Source of the DNA: Paenibacillus sp. L3-i20 | GTDB lineage: Bacteria > Bacillota > Bacilli > Paenibacillales > Paenibacillaceae | DNA length: 64,000 nucleotides | Assembly (NCBI RefSeq): GCF_022180385.2 | Contig: NZ_BQME02000001.1 | Span: 1,306,975 to 1,370,974 of the forward strand | Direction: 5' to 3' | Part shown: positions 27,268-36,767 of the stretch, one piece after another | How the letters are laid out: each line of letters opens with the position of its first letter | How positions within the stretch are numbered: the first letter of the stretch is position 1 | Program-made: the position numbers and the translations under genes | Notes under the pieces: model-generated | What the model was told of the DNA's origin: nothing | Seen by the model: only the letters and a program-made list of their open reading frames with translations | The model's database searches: none

Positions 27268-28674
27268 CTAAAGTTTATCGTTAATATATTGATTAAGTTT
27301 TTTATAGTCTGCATCAGTAAGAAACGCTTGGTTGGATTTCAACAAATTCCTTGCCGTATCTTTGTCTACACCTTCACTTGTTATATCGTCATACAACAAA
27401 CTATAATTGTCTGCCGACTGTTTAGCTGTTATCTTATTACCTGAAATTGAATCACTGGTGTTATTAGATGATTCACGATCCAGCACATCTTTTTCCTTTC
27501 GATAATCAAACTCATCACGGCTCAAATTCAGATTCCCAGACGATGTATTCGCATTTTGCTGTGAAATACTATTCTGTGCCCACGCTAAGGCATTTTGAAC
27601 ACCATCTTGAGTGAGTATTCTATCAAACTCTGTTTGCCATCTTTCATCAGCTACTTTGTCACGACCTTGTGTATATTCAAATTCTTGATTATATCGCCGT
27701 GTATCCTCACCAAACGTGCGATCCGACTCGAGAACCCCTCTGTTGTAGTTACGATCATTCTCCAATACACCACGATCATATTGTTTCGTAGCCATGTCCT
27801 GACCAAAATTCTGATCCTTAGCTGCCATCGTTTGAACACCTGCACGATTAGCATTTTGCATCGCTGTAGATCGGTTAACATCAGATCCAAATAACGAAGG
27901 ATCCACACCAAGACCTTGAAGTGCATTACGATATGCATCGGCTTGACCTTTGTATCCAAGCATTGCTTCACGGGAAGTGCCTTTCGCTTCTGCTTGTGCC
28001 TTAAGCCCGTTAATTGCATCAATGTACTGTCTTGCTTCTCCGGACAAGTATTGCCCTGTGAGCTGTGCCTCTGCCATCGGGTTTGCAAAGTCCTGTTGAT
28101 CCTGCATGCCATACAGTCGTGCAAGGTTTGTAACTTGATCCTGTTGTGCTCCATAATTGGCTTGTTGGATTTGCATATCACGGTTAGCATTATCAGCATG
28201 GCGCTGATAGGCTTGGTTGATGAGTTGCGGTAACACATCTGTACTTACTCGTCCCATCTCTTTTGCACCAATCTGATTGGCAACTGACTCGCTATACGAG
28301 GACTTACCTTGCCCGCCAGCCCTGAGATGAGCATTTGTGTCAGCCTGCTGCTGAGTGATATTTGACCTAGCTGATGCAAGTGCAGCCTGATATGCTGGAT
28401 CGCTATTCTGGTCGTAGGTAAATGCGGCAGGTGCTTGATACTGGAATGGTTGGGCGTTCGCCAGTTCGTTAATCCTATTTAAAGTCTGATTTGTCCTACT
28501 CTCTGGTTGAGTAAAGGTAGATGCTGACTGTGTAGTATTGTTTGGAGAAGTACTATTAGCAAGCTGGGATTTTGCCCATGCCTGTTGACCTGACCCTGCC
28601 GCTTGACCTTTTTCGTTCTTTCCTGCTGCCATAGCAGTTAAGTACTTTCGCTGATTTTCACTAATCGTAGCCAT
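27268..28674 (-). CDS. Gln/Asn-rich internal virion protein
   Basis: 468 aa, helical, extremely rich in Gln, Asn and Ala. A short tandem motif is visible near residues 300-335: YDRGVLENDRNYNRGVLESD followed by RTFGEDTRRYNQEF. The composition and place beside the 1352-aa protein fit an ejection or pilot protein of a podovirus. It has a good SD and starts the ejection pair. Confidence 0.65.
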   Translation of the reverse strand: MATISENQRKYLTAMAAGKNEKGQAAGSGQQAWAKSQLANSTSPNNTTQSASTFTQPESRTNQTLNRINELANAQPFQYQAPAAFTYDQNSDPAYQAALASARSNITQQQADTNAHLRAGGQGKSSYSESVANQIGAKEMGRVSTDVLPQLINQAYQRHADNANRDMQIQQANYGAQQDQVTNLARLYGMQDQQDFANPMAEAQLTGQYLSGEARQYIDAINGLKAQAEAKGTSREAMLGYKGQADAYRNALQGLGVDPSLFGSDVNRSTAMQNANRAGVQTMAAKDQNFGQDMATKQYDRGVLENDRNYNRGVLESDRTFGEDTRRYNQEFEYTQGRDKVADERWQTEFDRILTQDGVQNALAWAQNSISQQNANTSSGNLNLSRDEFDYRKEKDVLDRESSNNTSDSISGNKITAKQSADNYSLLYDDITSEGVDKDTARNLLKSNQAFLTDADYKKLNQYINDKL

Positions 28675-28803
28675 TTTAGCCCTCCTCTCGGAAATAAAAA
28701 AAGAGCATGCCTTGTGGCAAACTCTGGATTTGATATAATAGATTCAAGCACGCTTAACGGCTATAAGGGCGGTCGGCTACCTCTCAGGAATGGAGGGATG
28801 CCC

Positions 28804-28911
28804 ATGGAGGTTAAAGATACTTTGACACTAATGATCGGCTTTGGTGGATTGCTAATTGCACTACTGACGCTAATTGTAGCTATTGTCATTGCGTTTAACC
28901 AAAAGAAATAG
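28804..28911 (+). CDS. Putative holin-like toxin (type I toxin-antitoxin)
   Basis: 35 aa: MEVKDTLTLM then a 20-residue hydrophobic helix (IGFGGLLIALLTLIVAIVIA) and FNQKK. This is the layout of the Pfam putative holin-like toxin family. The start at 28804 is favoured because GGAGGG lies 6 nt upstream. The gene is on the plus strand, against all surrounding virion genes. A terminator overlaps its stop. Type I toxins of this kind are controlled by an antisense RNA, which would run on the minus strand here. Confidence 0.75.
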   Translation: MEVKDTLTLMIGFGGLLIALLTLIVAIVIAFNQKK

Positions 28912-28944
28912 ACCGCCCTCAGCAAAGGTAAACGGTCTATTTTA
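28905..28944 (+). terminator. Terminator of the toxin mRNA
   Basis: AATAGACCG / CGGTCTATT stem with TTT after it. The 5' arm includes the toxin stop codon. Near-symmetrical, so it could also end a minus-strand RNA. Confidence 0.7.
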
Positions 28945-29001
28945 CTGCCGTATTTCCGAAGCCGACTGCTCTTTAAGCGGTTGTCGTGCCCGTTTTGCAA
29001 G

Positions 29002-29030
29002 GGAGTCGTGTTAGCGCACGGCTCCTTTTT
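29002..29030 (+). terminator. Second hairpin terminator downstream of toxin
   Basis: GGAGTCGTG-TTAGCG-CACGGCTCC followed by TTTTT. It lies between the toxin and the convergent secreted-protein gene. Confidence 0.7.
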
Positions 29031-29079
29031 CTATCCTAATCATAGCATGAGCATTTTATACGTGCAATGTTCAATACCA

Positions 29080-29613
29080 TTACTTTGCGTACTCAGGATA
29101 CTTTTCTTTGAGCTCTGTAATTTGTTTATCGATACTCTCAATCTTTCCGTTATACTCTACAATTAGTTCTTCGAATTTCTTTATAGCCTTTTCATCAACG
29201 CTATCTTTTTTAAGGACCCTGAATGTTTCTATTCCAATTGACAAACTACTCTTTTCGTCACTTAACTTTTTCAATTTTATATCATAATCAGATTGTGAAC
29301 CAATATTTTTATTAGTAGTAGGATGACCATCCACTGGGTTCTCCTCCTTAGTTGTTAGTTTAATTGTACCTTTATCAAATGAAACTTCTTTTCCTATAAG
29401 CTCTGCCATTTCCTTGACAGGCAAATATGAGCTACCATTGTATGCTAATGGTGAATTCTTCAATTCAACCTTTGATCCATCTAACTCTACTTTATAATCT
29501 GTTCGTAACGATGCTGTTATCTTTGATATTGTTGGAGCTGCTAATGCCGTCCCTGCCGTTGCAAATATAACACCTGCCAAAAATCCGATAATAACCTTTT
29601 TCATTATCTTCAC
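29080..29613 (-). CDS. Secreted stalk-domain (copper amine oxidase N-terminal-like) protein
   Basis: 177 aa with a signal peptide (KKVIIGFLAGVIFATAG, cleavage near ALA-APT). Residues 35-90 match the stalk domain common in Paenibacillus: SPLAYNGSSYLPVKEMAELI and GKEVSFDKGTIKL. The C-terminal half is a charged coiled coil. It is not a virion-type protein. Flanked by the toxin and the fibre gene, it looks like a lysogenic-conversion (moron) gene exported by the host. Confidence 0.75.
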   Translation of the reverse strand: MKIMKKVIIGFLAGVIFATAGTALAAPTISKITASLRTDYKVELDGSKVELKNSPLAYNGSSYLPVKEMAELIGKEVSFDKGTIKLTTKEENPVDGHPTTNKNIGSQSDYDIKLKKLSDEKSSLSIGIETFRVLKKDSVDEKAIKKFEELIVEYNGKIESIDKQITELKEKYPEYAK

Positions 29614-29654
29614 CTCGTCTGAGTTTTTATTCTCATTATAGGTGTAATGTCGAA

Positions 29655-30350
29655 TTATGCCAATATACCCAATGAAACTAACTTGGCTTGCAGAGCATTA
29701 AACTCATCACGAAGTACTACTACCGAAGTTGCAGAACTAAAATTAGCTGGGAAAGTACCAAACCCCACACCATTTTTTACTGCAACCTCAGCACCATTTA
29801 ATCTTAAATTATGTGTTCCAGCATTAACCATCATATGAGAATCAGATGATATGTGATAAGTATCTCCTATTTGAAATACAAGAGTCGAGAAACTGCCGTC
29901 AACAAACCTAAATACAGGCGAAGCAGATGTAATTCCCTCCGCTTCAATTTCTATGAACTGAGTAGGAGTCCTAGCAGCTTTAAACTGCTTTTCTGTTGTT
30001 GATACCTCAACTCTTGGATATGAATCCTCTGATGTAGCTATATATGATCCGTATATCTTTACCGCATTCAGTAATCCCGCCGTGATCGTACCAAGATCAG
30101 CCGTAATAGCTGACAGTTTATCGACAGTCATTTCTTCAGCGGTGATTGATCCTGCTTTAATTACCTCCGCTGTAAGTGATTTAGATCTAATGTTCTTAAC
30201 ATCGAGATTACCATTGATAATATAATCTAATTCCTTGGCTAACTTAGCAATAATGTCTTGCAATTCTCTTATCTGTGCGGAAGCTTCATTCAGTGACTGT
30301 ACAGGACCGAAACCTTTTATTCTAGTTGGTGCATCACGCCATTGTGTCAT
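29655..30350 (-). CDS. Tail tip/fibre-associated protein
   Basis: 231 aa. N-terminal coiled coil (NEASAQIRELQDIIAKLAKE), then the short triple-helix-like repeat common in Firmicutes phage tail proteins (SLTAEVIKAGSITAEEMTVD, ITADLGTITAGL) and a beta-rich C-terminus. Likely trimeric and part of host recognition. It follows the propeller-like tail protein. Confidence 0.65.
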   Translation of the reverse strand: MTQWRDAPTRIKGFGPVQSLNEASAQIRELQDIIAKLAKELDYIINGNLDVKNIRSKSLTAEVIKAGSITAEEMTVDKLSAITADLGTITAGLLNAVKIYGSYIATSEDSYPRVEVSTTEKQFKAARTPTQFIEIEAEGITSASPVFRFVDGSFSTLVFQIGDTYHISSDSHMMVNAGTHNLRLNGAEVAVKNGVGFGTFPANFSSATSVVVLRDEFNALQAKLVSLGILA

Positions 30351-30359
30351 GTCTACCTC

Positions 30360-31769
30360 CTATTTTAGCGGTAATAGCCTGAATTTCCTCGTTAATTCAT
30401 GTAATCTAGCCCATCCATAACCCTCAAATTTAATTCTTATCATATTGGATAGTGTGAATTTATTGACAGGTATGAGTATGCGTTCTATTTTCCTGCCTGT
30501 GCCTACTACTGTTTGTACTAGTTCCCAATCGTCACCATTAGCAGTATCAGATAGATACACGTTTAAGGTTGATCCAGTATCCAGTTCCCAATGCGTCCAC
30601 ATCTTTAACCACCGCATCTTTTGAGCCACAGTTTCGCTTGTATAAGGCTTTGTAGTGGCTGACCAGTTAATGGGTAATCCAGCATCGTTTGAACCTCCTA
30701 ATCGAAGTACACGACCCTGTGAATCTCCTATATAAAGCTCATTTTGAAACATGAGAAATTGAGTGACCTTTATTCCTTTCCATACACTCCAAGATTGAAC
30801 ATGAGAGCGTGGGTCATAGACTAGTAAGGTATCGGGTGGAAGGTTGAAGTATATTCTTGTTCCATCAGTCCCAGATACTGATTCATTGCTTGTTTGGCTA
30901 AAATAACGGCTAACTATATCAGAAAATGATTTGTCTGGTAGAACGCCACCTGTGAAGGTAAAAAGTCCAATTTTATGTATGAACCTCATAATACCTTCGT
31001 GGGTTACAGCGCTTTTATTATTTGAGAATCCCTCATCCTCAGTTATTAGCCGGTCATTGAAGTCTGAAGGCAATCCTCCATAAAGCTCTTTGATTGCATT
31101 TGGCATACCTACGATTAATTTTGTTAGTCCACCGCTCAGCATGTTTATATTTTCACCACGGGAAGATTCAATGTCTTTGGCATAGCTGTCTTCCTCATTC
31201 CCTGCAAAAGTATTCCATAGATCGGGTCTATCTAGTGCGCTTGCTCTCAATTCTTTACCCGATGCGCCCCATAATCTATTTTGATAAGTTGTAACATAAT
31301 TAAGATTAGCAGGAGCATTCCCAAATGATTGAACACTCGTACCGTCATATCGTCTTAATCCGTTTACACCATTCGTTCCAATCAGATTTATATCAGTTAA
31401 ATTACCTTGGAAATTCGTGAATGACCAATCTGCTGAAGTATCTAAATTATTCGCCAACTGTACCCATGATGAACCGTTCCATTTTCTCCATGTACCATCG
31501 TTAAATACGGCGTGTATCTCTTTATCCTTACACGCACCTAACCCAAGCACTTTTGTACCTACTGTAGATCCTAATTGAGTGTATCCAGGACGGACAGACA
31601 ATGTAGGGTAATCCGATGTTGTGAAGTTCATCATATCCGTGAACATATTATCAGGTATAGAGAATGGATCTAACGTATTAACACCTTTGAAGTCACGTAT
31701 TGTTATCGGAGGAATCATTCCCGTTAATGGTTGATACTGCTGCATAGGGTACTGAATTGGTTTCCTCAT
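30360..31769 (-). CDS. Propeller-like tail nozzle/DNA-stabilisation protein
   Basis: 469 aa, beta-rich with repeated blade-like segments (KWNGSSWVQLANN, NRLWGASGKELRAS, NELYIGDSQGRVLRLGG). In P22-like podoviruses a beta-propeller (gp10) plugs the portal and forms the tail nozzle. Order (adaptor, propeller) and size fit. The start overlaps the stop of the adaptor-like gene by 4 nt. Confidence 0.6.
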   Translation of the reverse strand: MRKPIQYPMQQYQPLTGMIPPITIRDFKGVNTLDPFSIPDNMFTDMMNFTTSDYPTLSVRPGYTQLGSTVGTKVLGLGACKDKEIHAVFNDGTWRKWNGSSWVQLANNLDTSADWSFTNFQGNLTDINLIGTNGVNGLRRYDGTSVQSFGNAPANLNYVTTYQNRLWGASGKELRASALDRPDLWNTFAGNEEDSYAKDIESSRGENINMLSGGLTKLIVGMPNAIKELYGGLPSDFNDRLITEDEGFSNNKSAVTHEGIMRFIHKIGLFTFTGGVLPDKSFSDIVSRYFSQTSNESVSGTDGTRIYFNLPPDTLLVYDPRSHVQSWSVWKGIKVTQFLMFQNELYIGDSQGRVLRLGGSNDAGLPINWSATTKPYTSETVAQKMRWLKMWTHWELDTGSTLNVYLSDTANGDDWELVQTVVGTGRKIERILIPVNKFTLSNMIRIKFEGYGWARLHELTRKFRLLPLK

Positions 31770-32329
31770 CTCTCACCTCCTAGATAATTTTGAGCTGCTG
31801 AATTCCATGAAGAACGATACTGGTCAGTATAAATAGCTGCTTTTGAAGCGTCATCCTCTTGTACCAACGCCAACCAAGCCGCTAACGCAGGAACATACGT
31901 CCAGTGATATTCTGTAGGCGCATCCGGTATAGCTGCAAGGCTGCTACTTAGAAATGTTGTCGTCGCAATACGGTGGTAACGAACAATCCCCTGCAAACCG
32001 TTACTATACGGCGCAGGGGATAGCGTTAGAGTATTATTCGAATCATCAAAGCTGTAGTTGTTCTGTGTCGGGTTTATTGGGTCACTCATCAAGTCCAAAT
32101 AGCTCAGTAGACCAACCTTCACTAGGTCAATATTCTTCTCTCGCACAACGTTGGGAAGTATATACTCTGACTGGTTGAGTACTGCTACAACCTTAGCGAG
32201 CTTCGGAATTTTTACTATGTTAAAAAAGTCGTTGTTGATCGCATTGAGCTGAGTGACCTTATCAACAGTCTCAATGGTGTTCGGCACAAGCAGATCAGCT
32301 TCTTTAATGATTTGTTGTAGAGATAACAT
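31766..32329 (-). CDS. Adaptor-like connector protein
   Basis: 187 aa, N-terminal helices followed by a beta segment (NTLTLSPAPYSNGLQGIVRY) and C-terminal helices (WTYVPALAAWLALVQEDDAS), the layout of podovirus head-tail adaptors. A second adaptor-sized protein is at 34870-35427. Function by position only. Confidence 0.55.
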   Translation of the reverse strand: MLSLQQIIKEADLLVPNTIETVDKVTQLNAINNDFFNIVKIPKLAKVVAVLNQSEYILPNVVREKNIDLVKVGLLSYLDLMSDPINPTQNNYSFDDSNNTLTLSPAPYSNGLQGIVRYHRIATTTFLSSSLAAIPDAPTEYHWTYVPALAAWLALVQEDDASKAAIYTDQYRSSWNSAAQNYLGGER

Positions 32330-32394
32330 TGGTTAGTCTCCTTCCCATCAAAAATAGCACCCTATCGGATGCTTGGTTATATCGCAGTATGGTC

Positions 32395-34869
32395 CTACCG
32401 AGATATAAACCTACTGTTAATTTCTTTGGAGACGTAGTTGCCGACCCATTCTTTTCCTGCCGCATTGGGGTGCAGCCCCTCAAGTGTAAGCGCACCAGCA
32501 GTTAACCTAGATAAACCAGTTTCGCTAAACGAGTCCACGAAATGTACACTTGCGAATTTACAAACTTTTTCGATGATGTTTCTCTTCAGCACCTGTGCTG
32601 AATATGTCAGATTAACATTAAGCGAAGATGTTTGCAGAGGAGAGGCCACAAAAATATTTGCTTTTGGATATGCACTTTGCAAAGTTTCGAGCGCCCACCG
32701 CAGAGCCGATGCTAACCCTTTTCTTGTCAGTTGGGAGTAAGACTGCGCAAACACATTATCTGTGTCGTCTACAACAAAAGTCGGGGGTACATCATATCCA
32801 CTTTGCAGTTGACCATCATTAGTCCCAATTGCAATATAGATAATCTCAGGAATATCAGTTATGTTTCCTAGCCCAAGTCCTAAAGATGTATCGATTGAAA
32901 AAGAACCATCCAATGGATGGGACCATGTTACTTGTGTATTTAATGGAGTTGTATGCCGCAACATGCATCTCACTTGATTTGACAATACATTGTCATTTAC
33001 ATTAAGTCCTAAATCTGAGGTATCAAACGTGATAATCGTTTCATTTGTTGAGCCATTAAACCAGTCAGATGCAGTCGCCCATCCATGCGCAAAATTGCCG
33101 ATCATTTCTGCACCCAATTTTTTGCAAACTGTTGTACCAATTCCTGTAACTTCATCGCTTGTTATACTGTCGCCAAAACAGGCATATTTTTTGCTCTGTA
33201 CTGGGCCTATTAACTCTTTGAGGTACTCAACGTCCACGATATCACCGACAAAAAGTTGAAAATTGAAATTAACAGCCAATGTGTCAGTTAATGAAAAAGT
33301 TGTATGAGAGTTTACTGGGAGATTGCTCGCAGAAACCTCGTAATATGAGGTGTAGTCATCTCCGTAGGAACCAACTATAAAACTGATACCACCGAGTTTT
33401 TTTACGTTAAACCCAACAAAACTGTCTGTGGGGAGAACATAATTAATAGGAATAAAATTAATGCCTTTTGTAACTTGGCTGATTATCTTATGGGTTAAAG
33501 TAAATCCATTTCCTGAATCTTTAGTAAATATGCAAATCTCAATTTCACTGCTTACGTGGGCATGAGTTTTCACCTTTTTGATAAGCGTGTTTGCTGGAAT
33601 AACAAAATTAGGAATGGTATATTGAACTGCGCCCATTGATGATCCTTCAGTCCCACAGTCGAAAATTTCATGCGGTAATCTGAGTAGTTCGGTATTTATT
33701 ACACCTATTTCCGAATCATAGACGGATTGCTCAACTAAGTCTCCCAAAATAACTTCCATGTTAAACGTCATGTCCAGTGTGTCGGTTAATGCAAAACCCG
33801 TTTCAACACCAATCACCAAATCGGATAGTGATTCCTTTTGATAATAGTTTTGATACCAATTATTAGGTTCTTGCTTATAACTTGATCCTCCATTAAATCC
33901 AATATAACTGTCTCGGGTGAGCAAGTAGTGGACAGGGACGGTGTTATACCCAGGAACAACTGTGTGAGTGATTTTACGGTCCATCGTTAATGTCAGTCCT
34001 GGTCCGTGAGCGATATAAATATCGATAACCTCACTAACACCCGAAAATAGCACTACTTCTTTTACATAACTACCCTTTGTAAAAACAAAATCGGGAAAGG
34101 TGATGTATTTCCGAGGCAAAGTTGTTGGACTGGCGATTTGATCACACTGCAGCATGTTTCTTGGTATTCGTCCAGTCGCTTGCTTCAGCTTTTCGTCAAG
34201 CTTTAACTCCGTGACTGATTCGTCGGCATATTTCTTAGTTGTCAAACTTCCATCAGTGACGTTCCCTATCACTGGTGCAGTGCCCGCCATAGCAGCTTGT
34301 ACACCTTCTGAAAGATCCGGCAGTTGGATTTTATTTGCATCAGACGATTTATCAATATCATGAGTTGTTATTTTACTCGAAAGACTACGCTTGCCGGCTA
34401 GACCGTTCGTTAAGTTTGCGTTAGTTACATCTAGCGCAGACTGCGGCGCTTTCTCAGCCAACTGTTCATTTACATAATCTTTGCTTGCTTTTTTATTGAC
34501 CTCAATTATATCTGCTTTAAGACCTATTTGCGCTTCAAGGTGTTGAACATCCGCATTATTAGCCCATACACCAATTTGATATATCTTTCCGGGAAAACTA
34601 CCTACAACTGTTGCGTTATCACCAAAAAGCACAACTTTATCAGAATTTACAAGATCATTAATGATATAAATACCGGGCTGGAAGAAAATCGCTTTTCTAT
34701 TTTCAGAGATCGCCAAGTTGACCAGGTTTTGAACAGCAGAAGTATTATCCTTTACTCCATCGCCAACAATCCCATATACCTCTACGTTATACATTACAGG
34801 AGCCCATGCTTTATAATTTGTAAGGTAATTGGTCATATTGCTTGCTATAGTTTCATTCACTTTTGTCAT
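32395..34869 (-). CDS. Tailspike/fibre with pectate-lyase-like start and SGNH hydrolase end
   Basis: 824 aa. Residues 25-105 resemble a right-handed beta-helix start (VEVYGIVGDGVKDNTSAVQN). A coiled segment follows, then two homologous beta domains (about 255-390 and 410-535, each ending in a SLTDTL-type or FALTDTL-type strand plus GDLVE/GDIVD). The C-terminal 265 residues are an SGNH/GDSL esterase with CFGDSITSD (Ser), YIAIGTNDG (Asn) and LEGLHPNAAG (His). It probably de-esterifies a surface polysaccharide during adsorption. Confidence 0.8.
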   Translation of the reverse strand: MTKVNETIASNMTNYLTNYKAWAPVMYNVEVYGIVGDGVKDNTSAVQNLVNLAISENRKAIFFQPGIYIINDLVNSDKVVLFGDNATVVGSFPGKIYQIGVWANNADVQHLEAQIGLKADIIEVNKKASKDYVNEQLAEKAPQSALDVTNANLTNGLAGKRSLSSKITTHDIDKSSDANKIQLPDLSEGVQAAMAGTAPVIGNVTDGSLTTKKYADESVTELKLDEKLKQATGRIPRNMLQCDQIASPTTLPRKYITFPDFVFTKGSYVKEVVLFSGVSEVIDIYIAHGPGLTLTMDRKITHTVVPGYNTVPVHYLLTRDSYIGFNGGSSYKQEPNNWYQNYYQKESLSDLVIGVETGFALTDTLDMTFNMEVILGDLVEQSVYDSEIGVINTELLRLPHEIFDCGTEGSSMGAVQYTIPNFVIPANTLIKKVKTHAHVSSEIEICIFTKDSGNGFTLTHKIISQVTKGINFIPINYVLPTDSFVGFNVKKLGGISFIVGSYGDDYTSYYEVSASNLPVNSHTTFSLTDTLAVNFNFQLFVGDIVDVEYLKELIGPVQSKKYACFGDSITSDEVTGIGTTVCKKLGAEMIGNFAHGWATASDWFNGSTNETIITFDTSDLGLNVNDNVLSNQVRCMLRHTTPLNTQVTWSHPLDGSFSIDTSLGLGLGNITDIPEIIYIAIGTNDGQLQSGYDVPPTFVVDDTDNVFAQSYSQLTRKGLASALRWALETLQSAYPKANIFVASPLQTSSLNVNLTYSAQVLKRNIIEKVCKFASVHFVDSFSETGLSRLTAGALTLEGLHPNAAGKEWVGNYVSKEINSRFISR

Positions 34870-35427
34870 TTACCAACCCTCCAATTTTATCTGATAGTGT
34901 TCAGGCTCTGTGTTTACTGCTAGATAATCATCCAGTAACTGATTATATAAGTTGGAGTAGTACATACTCGCATTGCTTATCTCCATGGTCTTGAGCGCTC
35001 CATAGACAACCAACATGTCATAGTCTCGATCAAAGCCAATTTCTTGGTCTAAATCTTCTACCGTTAACGGAGAAAGAGTTTTATCGTAAAAGATGGTCAT
35101 TCCACCAATGACACATTCCGTTGGGGTGGGATGCAATCCTATTAATCCGCTTAGAAAGTAGTAATATCGGCTTCGGGAAATATCATTATCGTACGAGAAA
35201 GGATAGTTCTTCCCATTGACCGTAACCGATTGAATCCCCCCTTTAGGTAGTGCCCAAGGGTACATGGATTCCCCTTCGATCAAATTGATTTGATATACAT
35301 CTGTCTCCCTGCCGAATCTTCTCAATAGCTGATCACGACTTATATTGATCTTCCTAATGATCGACTGCATGGACAAATGATTAGGTGCTTTTTCTAATAT
35401 TTCTTCTACTGCTTCACTGAGCAACAT
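34870..35427 (-). CDS. Head-tail connector-like protein
   Basis: 185 aa. Helical N-terminus, a beta hairpin region (GGIQSVTVNGKNYPFSYDND) and a C-terminal helix pair (DYDMLVVYGALKTMEISNAS). Placed between capsid and spike genes, as for gp4-like adaptor proteins. Its stop abuts the spike start. Confidence 0.55.
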   Translation of the reverse strand: MLLSEAVEEILEKAPNHLSMQSIIRKINISRDQLLRRFGRETDVYQINLIEGESMYPWALPKGGIQSVTVNGKNYPFSYDNDISRSRYYYFLSGLIGLHPTPTECVIGGMTIFYDKTLSPLTVEDLDQEIGFDRDYDMLVVYGALKTMEISNASMYYSNLYNQLLDDYLAVNTEPEHYQIKLEGW

Positions 35428-35450
35428 ACCGTCGCCCTCCTTCCGTTACT

Positions 35451-35475
35451 AAAAGAAGGGCGATCGTACGCCCCT
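35451..35475 (-). terminator. Possible attenuating hairpin inside virion operon
   Basis: GGGCG-TACGAT-CGCCC followed by TTCTTTT on the minus strand, between the 90-aa gene and the connector gene. Partial terminators are common in such operons. Confidence 0.45.
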
Positions 35476-35481
35476 CAGTGT

Positions 35482-35754
35482 TTAGATCATGTTTGCGTGG
35501 CGTAATACCTCAGCGACACTCTCAGGCACTTCAACCTCTTTTCCAAGTTGAATCTGATATGTGTAACCGTTAATACTCACTGTTTCACATGGCCACAATA
35601 CATCCTTGCCAGCACTCTCCAGTGCTTCTAGCTTCTGTCGTGCCTCTGGGGGCAAGTATAGCTTCACCTTAACTTTGTCTTGCTTAGCAAGGATATCTCC
35701 GATTGTAAGTACTTCTTTATCCAAAGAAGTGTCAGATGCTATTGCCTTTGTCAT
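35482..35754 (-). CDS. Small head-completion/decoration-like protein
   Basis: 90 aa: helical start, KVKVKLYLPPEARQKLEALE, then a beta pair (VSINGYTYQIQLGKEVEVPE) and a C-terminal helix. Directly after the capsid gene. No family recognised. Confidence 0.5.
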   Translation of the reverse strand: MTKAIASDTSLDKEVLTIGDILAKQDKVKVKLYLPPEARQKLEALESAGKDVLWPCETVSINGYTYQIQLGKEVEVPESVAEVLRHANMI

Positions 35755-35774
35755 TTTCTATTCCTCCTCAAATT

Positions 35775-35802
35775 AAAAGAGCAGACCACTTGGATCTGCT
35801 CC
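35775..35802 (-). terminator. Terminator after capsid gene
   Basis: GAGCAGATCC-AAGT-GGTCTGCTC with TTTTAA after it, just past the major capsid stop. It would set capsid mRNA above that of downstream genes. Confidence 0.7.
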
Positions 35803-35818
35803 CTTTGATAAATTGATA

Positions 35819-36754
35819 CTAGCCTGTCATACCATGCTCGATACGAACCATCGCTAACTGCTCGATGATCTTAGTAACAAATGCAGCTTTCCAACCACTT
35901 GTTGCACGTTGATTAAGTGGATCACTGGTTCCACCACTACCGTGTGGCTTGATGATATTTTTAACCGTTCCACTCGACTCAATATCTACCATTCCATAAG
36001 AGTCTTTACCGAAGATAAGTGTCGCTGCTACGTTAGCACCTGTCGCTCCTGCACCCGAAAACACTTTAGCTAGGGAGGTTTCAACAAAGCGAACACCATA
36101 AATCCGACCAATTTCACCATCAAATAGTTGTTCAGGCTTACCGTATTTTGTCGCTTCTTCCCATTTAGGGTCAGATTGGAGATCAAACGTTGTACCAGGC
36201 TCCACAATTGACATATAGTGGCGTCCATCAAATGTCTTAGCATTATTCCGCTTTAAGGTTCGAACCGCTTTTCGCACCTCTAAAACGGTTAGCACATCCG
36301 TTGAGGTTATCGTGTTACGAGCAGTCTTTCCATTGGCGTATTGCACTGTCGTACCAGCTGCAAGAACTTCTCTAGCTACAACATCTAACGTTTCTGCTGA
36401 CTGCTCACCAAGTAGATCCGCTGTCTCATCCAACACTGGATCAATTGCTGTCATGTCCAGTAAATCAGATATTTCTACATAATCACCATATTGAGCTACT
36501 GTCGCTTCTGTTTCAGTAATAGTTAAATTTTTTCCCGCTGGTGTCACACCCTCTACTAAAGGAGTTGTTGCATGAGCGAGCGGCGAAAAACGTCTAAAGT
36601 TGATTGTTTTACCGCCATTCTTGGATATCGGACGTTTCTGCGCCCATTTAAGATGAAACAATGATGGTAGCAATCTTGCTAATAGTTTTTTATCGTAGTA
36701 CGTCTGCATTGTTGGCGAAAGACTCGCCTGTGTGGTTACTTGAACTGGTGGCAT
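35819..36754 (-). CDS. N4-gp56-like major capsid protein
   Basis: 311 aa with the N4-gp56 family look: MQTYYDKKLLARLLPSLFHL near the start, GGKTINFRRFSPLAHATTPL followed by VEGVTPAG, then TVAQYGDYVEISDLLDMTAI. HK97-fold capsid subunits of this group occur in N4-like and other short-tailed phages. The scaffold gene lies directly upstream. The product should be the most abundant late protein. Confidence 0.85.
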   Translation of the reverse strand: MPPVQVTTQASLSPTMQTYYDKKLLARLLPSLFHLKWAQKRPISKNGGKTINFRRFSPLAHATTPLVEGVTPAGKNLTITETEATVAQYGDYVEISDLLDMTAIDPVLDETADLLGEQSAETLDVVAREVLAAGTTVQYANGKTARNTITSTDVLTVLEVRKAVRTLKRNNAKTFDGRHYMSIVEPGTTFDLQSDPKWEEATKYGKPEQLFDGEIGRIYGVRFVETSLAKVFSGAGATGANVAATLIFGKDSYGMVDIESSGTVKNIIKPHGSGGTSDPLNQRATSGWKAAFVTKIIEQLAMVRIEHGMTG

Positions 36755-36767
36755 TAATAATCACTCC

